Assembly: GCA_037833965.1 (NCBI GenBank)
Contig: AP031354.1
Coordinates: 27,816,001 to 27,880,000, forward strand
From: Marchantia polymorpha subsp. ruderalis
Taxonomy: Eukaryota > Streptophyta > Marchantiopsida > Marchantiales > Marchantiaceae
DNA length: 64,000 nucleotides
Direction of reading: 5' to 3'
Below the pieces are notes generated by a model that did not search any database, was not told where the DNA came from, and worked only from the letters and a program-made list of their open reading frames with translations. Below are positions 61,088 to 64,000 of this stretch, one piece after another. Numbering within the stretch: position 1 is the first letter of the stretch; the number at the start of each line of letters is the position of its first letter. The position numbers were made by a program, and so were the translations under genes.

Positions 61088-61258
61088 ATGGCGACGCACG
61101 AGTCGCATCACGTAGAGAAGCATTTCACGGCGGGGGAGTTCGTTCGCGATGTGGTCATCGGTATGTCCGACGGGCTGACAGTTCCCTTCGCCCTGGCTGC
61201 GGGACTCTCTGGAGCGGCCGCCCCTTCTTCGCTTGTAGTCACGGCCGGTCTGGCTGGC
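61088..61258 (+). pseudogene. VIT1-type first exon (unit 3)
   Basis: Reads VVIGMSDG and SSLVVTAGL, so the family-conserved Gly is kept. This copy is therefore closer to the likely ancestral sequence than units 1 and 2. It is still truncated after the first helix. Confidence 0.85.
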
Positions 61259-61719
61259 TGCCGGCTGCCGGCGGAGGTGCACTCACCCGCCCAAGCCCAT
61301 GGGTTGGGCGGGTGAGTGCATTCCTTTGCTTCATTCCGGACTCGATTTCTCGTCCCAGCCTCCCGCAGCCGCCAGCAATCGACGTGGACGTGGGGGAGGG
61401 GTCAAATTAGTCTTCGATTGATTCATACTCCATGCCGAAAGCAGTTCGGGACGCATCGAGTCTTGGGAGTTGCTGGCTGAAGTTCACCAGGCAGACCTAA
61501 GTGTCGACGACGATGACGCCTCCACGCCTCCACGGATCACCTTCCGATTCACTTTTGCCGGCTGCGTAGGCTACTGCCCCATCCTCAAGTGGTTCGACCT
61601 GTCGCACGCATTCAGCGCGCTGGTGAACCGCCTGAGGCAGCCGCAGGCATTCGTGTCTCTACGCCAGTGAGTCAATTTTGGATCTGAATTATCACGGGTC
61701 TACATGGATACAATGCTGA

Positions 61720-61980
61720 TTGGGAGTTCCATCACACTTATCGTTCGGCTCCGCTCTTGAAGTACTACTGCTCAGACGTGGAAGTATCGTCTACCACCAT
61801 AGACTGCCTGATGACGGTACATACTGTGATCCCAGTCCACTGCCTGATGACGGTACATACTGTGATCCCAGTCCACCAGAGCAATCCTTGACATCTGGTA
61901 ATAACGTACCAGATAGTGATCTACCGGTAATTTGTGACTTCCACCCGCACTTGAAGCAGCACCAGTATTTCACTTCTTAG
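61720..61980 (+). other. Unit 3 open frame with a 12-residue repeat
   Basis: Unit 3 carries 165 bp (61,783-61,947) where units 1 and 2 have three bases (AAG at 19,446), so the net change of 162 bp keeps the reading frame ending KQHQYFTS or KQHQYFPS. The extra segment has two exact 36-bp copies (61,805-61,840 and 61,841-61,876) encoding LPDDGTYCDPSP twice. I do not recognise the product. An in-frame difference hints at coding but could be chance (one in three). Confidence 0.35.
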
Positions 61981-62156
61981 ACGATTCTGATGCTTGAGAA
62001 GTAGATGTCAACTGCAACTAATTTTCAAATTCGTTGGGTTCAAATTCAAAGTTTGAATTCAAATTTGAACTTTGAATTTGAGTTTTGAGAGCTGAACAGC
62101 TCGTTACTGTTGAGTCAAGCAAGGTCGAATTCAGATGGGGTTCAGGCCGAGATGGA

Positions 62157-62612
62157 TCATGTGAGTCCGATACAACACGCACCTTCTGCATAGGAATTAC
62201 GCTCGTCCACAGACAATACTGACTCAAGCGGGACAAGACGATAGTGCACATTGGTCCACCATTCGTCGTAATTTTCTGCACCTCTGAACCTGTCATACGT
62301 CCCATAGACCAGCCTTCGAAGGATTGCACGTTTCTTGATCCGTATTGTTTCGGCACTGTCATTATCATGGGCCGACATTAGGTTTCTGCATTCTGCATAG
62401 TTCTCCTTTGCTTTCTGTTCCTTGACTTTATCATAAACGTAGTACCCCGCAGCGGCCGTAGCCGTCAATGCGAAGGACGCCAAGAACTTGATAGACCCCA
62501 AGAAGACCCAGTGAGGTAATTCACTCTGTGAGCAGGAATCCAGCTCGATATTGATTGCGTTTCGGTTCTCCGATGTGATGTTAGGTGTGCTTAGTTCTCT
62601 AGTCCGTCTCAT
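62157..62612 (-). CDS. Unrecognised 151-aa membrane protein (unit 3)
   Basis: Identical protein to units 1 and 2, even though unit 3 is elsewhere the most diverged copy. This suits either selection or conversion at this end of the unit. Confidence 0.5.
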   Translation of the reverse strand: MRRTRELSTPNITSENRNAINIELDSCSQSELPHWVFLGSIKFLASFALTATAAAGYYVYDKVKEQKAKENYAECRNLMSAHDNDSAETIRIKKRAILRRLVYGTYDRFRGAENYDEWWTNVHYRLVPLESVLSVDERNSYAEGACCIGLT

Positions 62613-63462
62613 GTGGGCTGTATTTTCTGACGCTGGAATTTGTTGTTGTTGACAACAGTGGCAGTGGAATCCATCCTCGATGCGCTTTACGTGTCACTGT
62701 CTCTAGTCCAAAATAACAGCGTCTTCACACTGGGACAAAATACTGTTTTTCCCGGAGCTGACATCTGTATCGATCCATCGACGACCAATTTGACAACGGT
62801 TGCTTGCATCTCACCGAAGCTTCTTCCATCATTTGCTTTGAAGACATCGTCAGTCTAGGCATACTTTCCTCGGAGAGGAGTTGAAATATTAAGGTAGTGA
62901 GTGGAACACATTCCAGATCTAGACATATTGATTAAACACGTTGATTCGATTTGTTGTGAGTGTTGCTATATTGTTGGCACCAGTGTGGAGACAATACTAG
63001 AATAGATGTTGACAAGCGCTGCTATCTCAAAAAACCTGCCAAATATTTGTATAGATTATACTTTCTGATCTGTTCGTTTAGATTACAAGTCGATGGGAAG
63101 GCTAGATCGCTGGATATTCAGAAGAACATGTGCACACCGTTGTATATGGAAGTTCTCGTCTTGCGGAGGCTCTGAGAGCGAGAAGGGGTCAGAGCATGCA
63201 GCTTTGGAGGATAGGAAGTTTGAACGATTGCACATCCGAAAGAAGTTCATGGACAGATGACATTTCCTATCCACGATGGGATCTTCCCAACCATCTGGAC
63301 ATTTTCCCCCAGGTTTCTTAGATATTCACTTACTATGTAGACCATCAAATGTGTGGATTTGAAGGCAAGAATGGAGGTTGTAGATACAAATGTAGAGTAT
63401 ATGAAAAAATGATACACTGTGAATGTCAGTAGTCAAGATGGTGCCAGACGGACCAGTCGATT

Positions 63463-63711
63463 TCCTCACGCGCCTGTGATGGTATATAACGCTGCGATCA
63501 GTACACAGGGTGCGTGGAGTGAGGGAGGGTAGCTCGCGTGATTTGTTCCACTCGGTGAGATGATTCGTTGATGCGATCGAGGAGAAGGAGGAGGGAATCA
63601 TGTTCAGGCGTGGGAGTTCGGGGATGGAGAAGGAGTAAGAGTAGCTCGGCCTGCTCAGGTGCAGGAAGCAGGGGACCGATCAATGACAATGACAGACTGA
63701 TTTCCTCTAAG
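63463..63711. repeat. Solo P junction (units 3/4)
   Basis: Only one block P is present, and it runs straight into the next unit. Spacer and second P are missing, as expected if two P copies recombined or if this is the pre-duplication state. It has CATGTTCAGG like the left-hand P copies and the short microrepeat form. Confidence 0.9.
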
Positions 63712-64000
63712 ACCATCTGTTGTTGTTATAGGGTATAAATGTACCAAGAGGTTCTAACTAAGGGTTTAAAATTGGGTTACCGAGAAGAACGTTTTTGAAA
63801 TTTGCAAGCTTCAAACATAAGAGTTCGCGGTAGATGATCTATGGACTTCACCAGTTGTGTGAATAGAGTTTGCACTCTGCTCGATGCACTCTCTCATCTC
63901 GTAACTTCAGATAAGGAAATTTCTCTCGTCTTGATCCGACCTGGATTCCGGGTTACCGAGCTCCCTGTCCTCGTTAATGGAGTAGTTGTCCACAAGCTGT
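63712..64000. repeat. Start of a fourth tandem unit (cut by window end)
   Basis: The sequence continues into a further copy of the unit. It shares the AAGAGG variant near 63,747 with unit 1 (near 838), whereas units 2 and 3 have AAAAGG. It also has private changes, such as a small deletion in CTATGGACTTC near 63,840. The array therefore extends beyond the window. Confidence 0.9.

Larger units (their letters stand above)
52492..62080. repeat. Hairpin cluster, unit 3
   Basis: The same hairpins at shifted positions: 52,555; 52,705; 53,100; 53,161; 53,543; 53,628; 53,699 (loop flipped); 55,331 (longer arms); 55,948; 56,680; 57,185; 58,662; 58,961; 59,650; 60,755; 60,978 (shorter); 61,278; 62,041. 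Three of the eighteen differ in structure from units 1 and 2, a far higher rate than expected from the sparse substitutions around them. Confidence 0.9.
43199..63711. repeat. Tandem array unit 3 (20,513 bp, diverged)
   Basis: Third copy of the unit. The first 1.3 kb looks identical to unit 2. From about 44,509 to 61,250 there are scattered substitutions and small indels. Larger differences are the loss of one 17-bp repeat near 54,052, loss of 30 bp at the centre of the 60,978 palindrome, an extra 162 bp at 61,783-61,947, and absence of the 780-bp duplicated junction segment at its right end. The last gene (62,157-62,612) is again identical in protein sequence. This patchwork suggests unequal exchange or conversion at the unit edges. 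Confidence 0.93.

Overview
The window is eukaryotic nuclear DNA, most likely from a land plant. Three signs support this: the last exon of a class III (secretory) peroxidase, the first exon of a VIT1-type vacuolar iron transporter, and TTTAGGG-type telomere repeats. A fungal-type (LSL family) lectin points, by inference only, to an early-diverging lineage such as a lycophyte or bryophyte. No rRNA, tRNA, CRISPR or complete retroelement was recognised.

The dominant structure is a tandem array of one unit of about 21.2 kb. Taking the sequence ACCATCTGTTG as reference point, units start at 813, 22006 and 43199, and a fourth begins at 63712. Units 1 and 2 are exactly 21,193 bp each and nearly identical, so add 21,193 to any unit 1 coordinate after 813 to find its unit 2 counterpart. 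Unit 3 is 20,513 bp and visibly more diverged. It lacks a 780-bp duplicated junction segment, carries 162 bp that units 1 and 2 lack, and differs by many point changes and small indels.

Each unit has two halves. The first (unit 1: 813 to about 10,100) is mostly AT-rich with no recognisable gene; it holds a 98-bp tandem duplication and several open frames I could not identify. The second (about 10,100 to 20,960) is a mosaic of gene pieces: a 5'-truncated peroxidase (minus), a fossil LSL-type hemolytic lectin (minus), the VIT first exon (plus), a weak P450-like scrap (plus) and an intact 151-codon frame with one membrane helix (minus). It is studded with about 17 short inverted repeats, many perfect or nearly so, with arms of 10 to 31 bp and loops of 0 to 9 nt. 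Almost none were seen in the first half.

These hairpins are the most interesting feature. Comparison between tandem units, and between two paralogous blocks inside a unit (12458-13305 and 13447-14312), shows hairpins present in one copy and absent in the other, arms lengthened, a loop inverted, a centre lost, and a quasi-palindrome turned into a perfect palindrome. All fit recurrent template-switch or fold-back synthesis. The array therefore records a hairpin-making mutational process in action. The genes do not form an obvious pathway; they look like captured or decaying pieces carried along by duplication.
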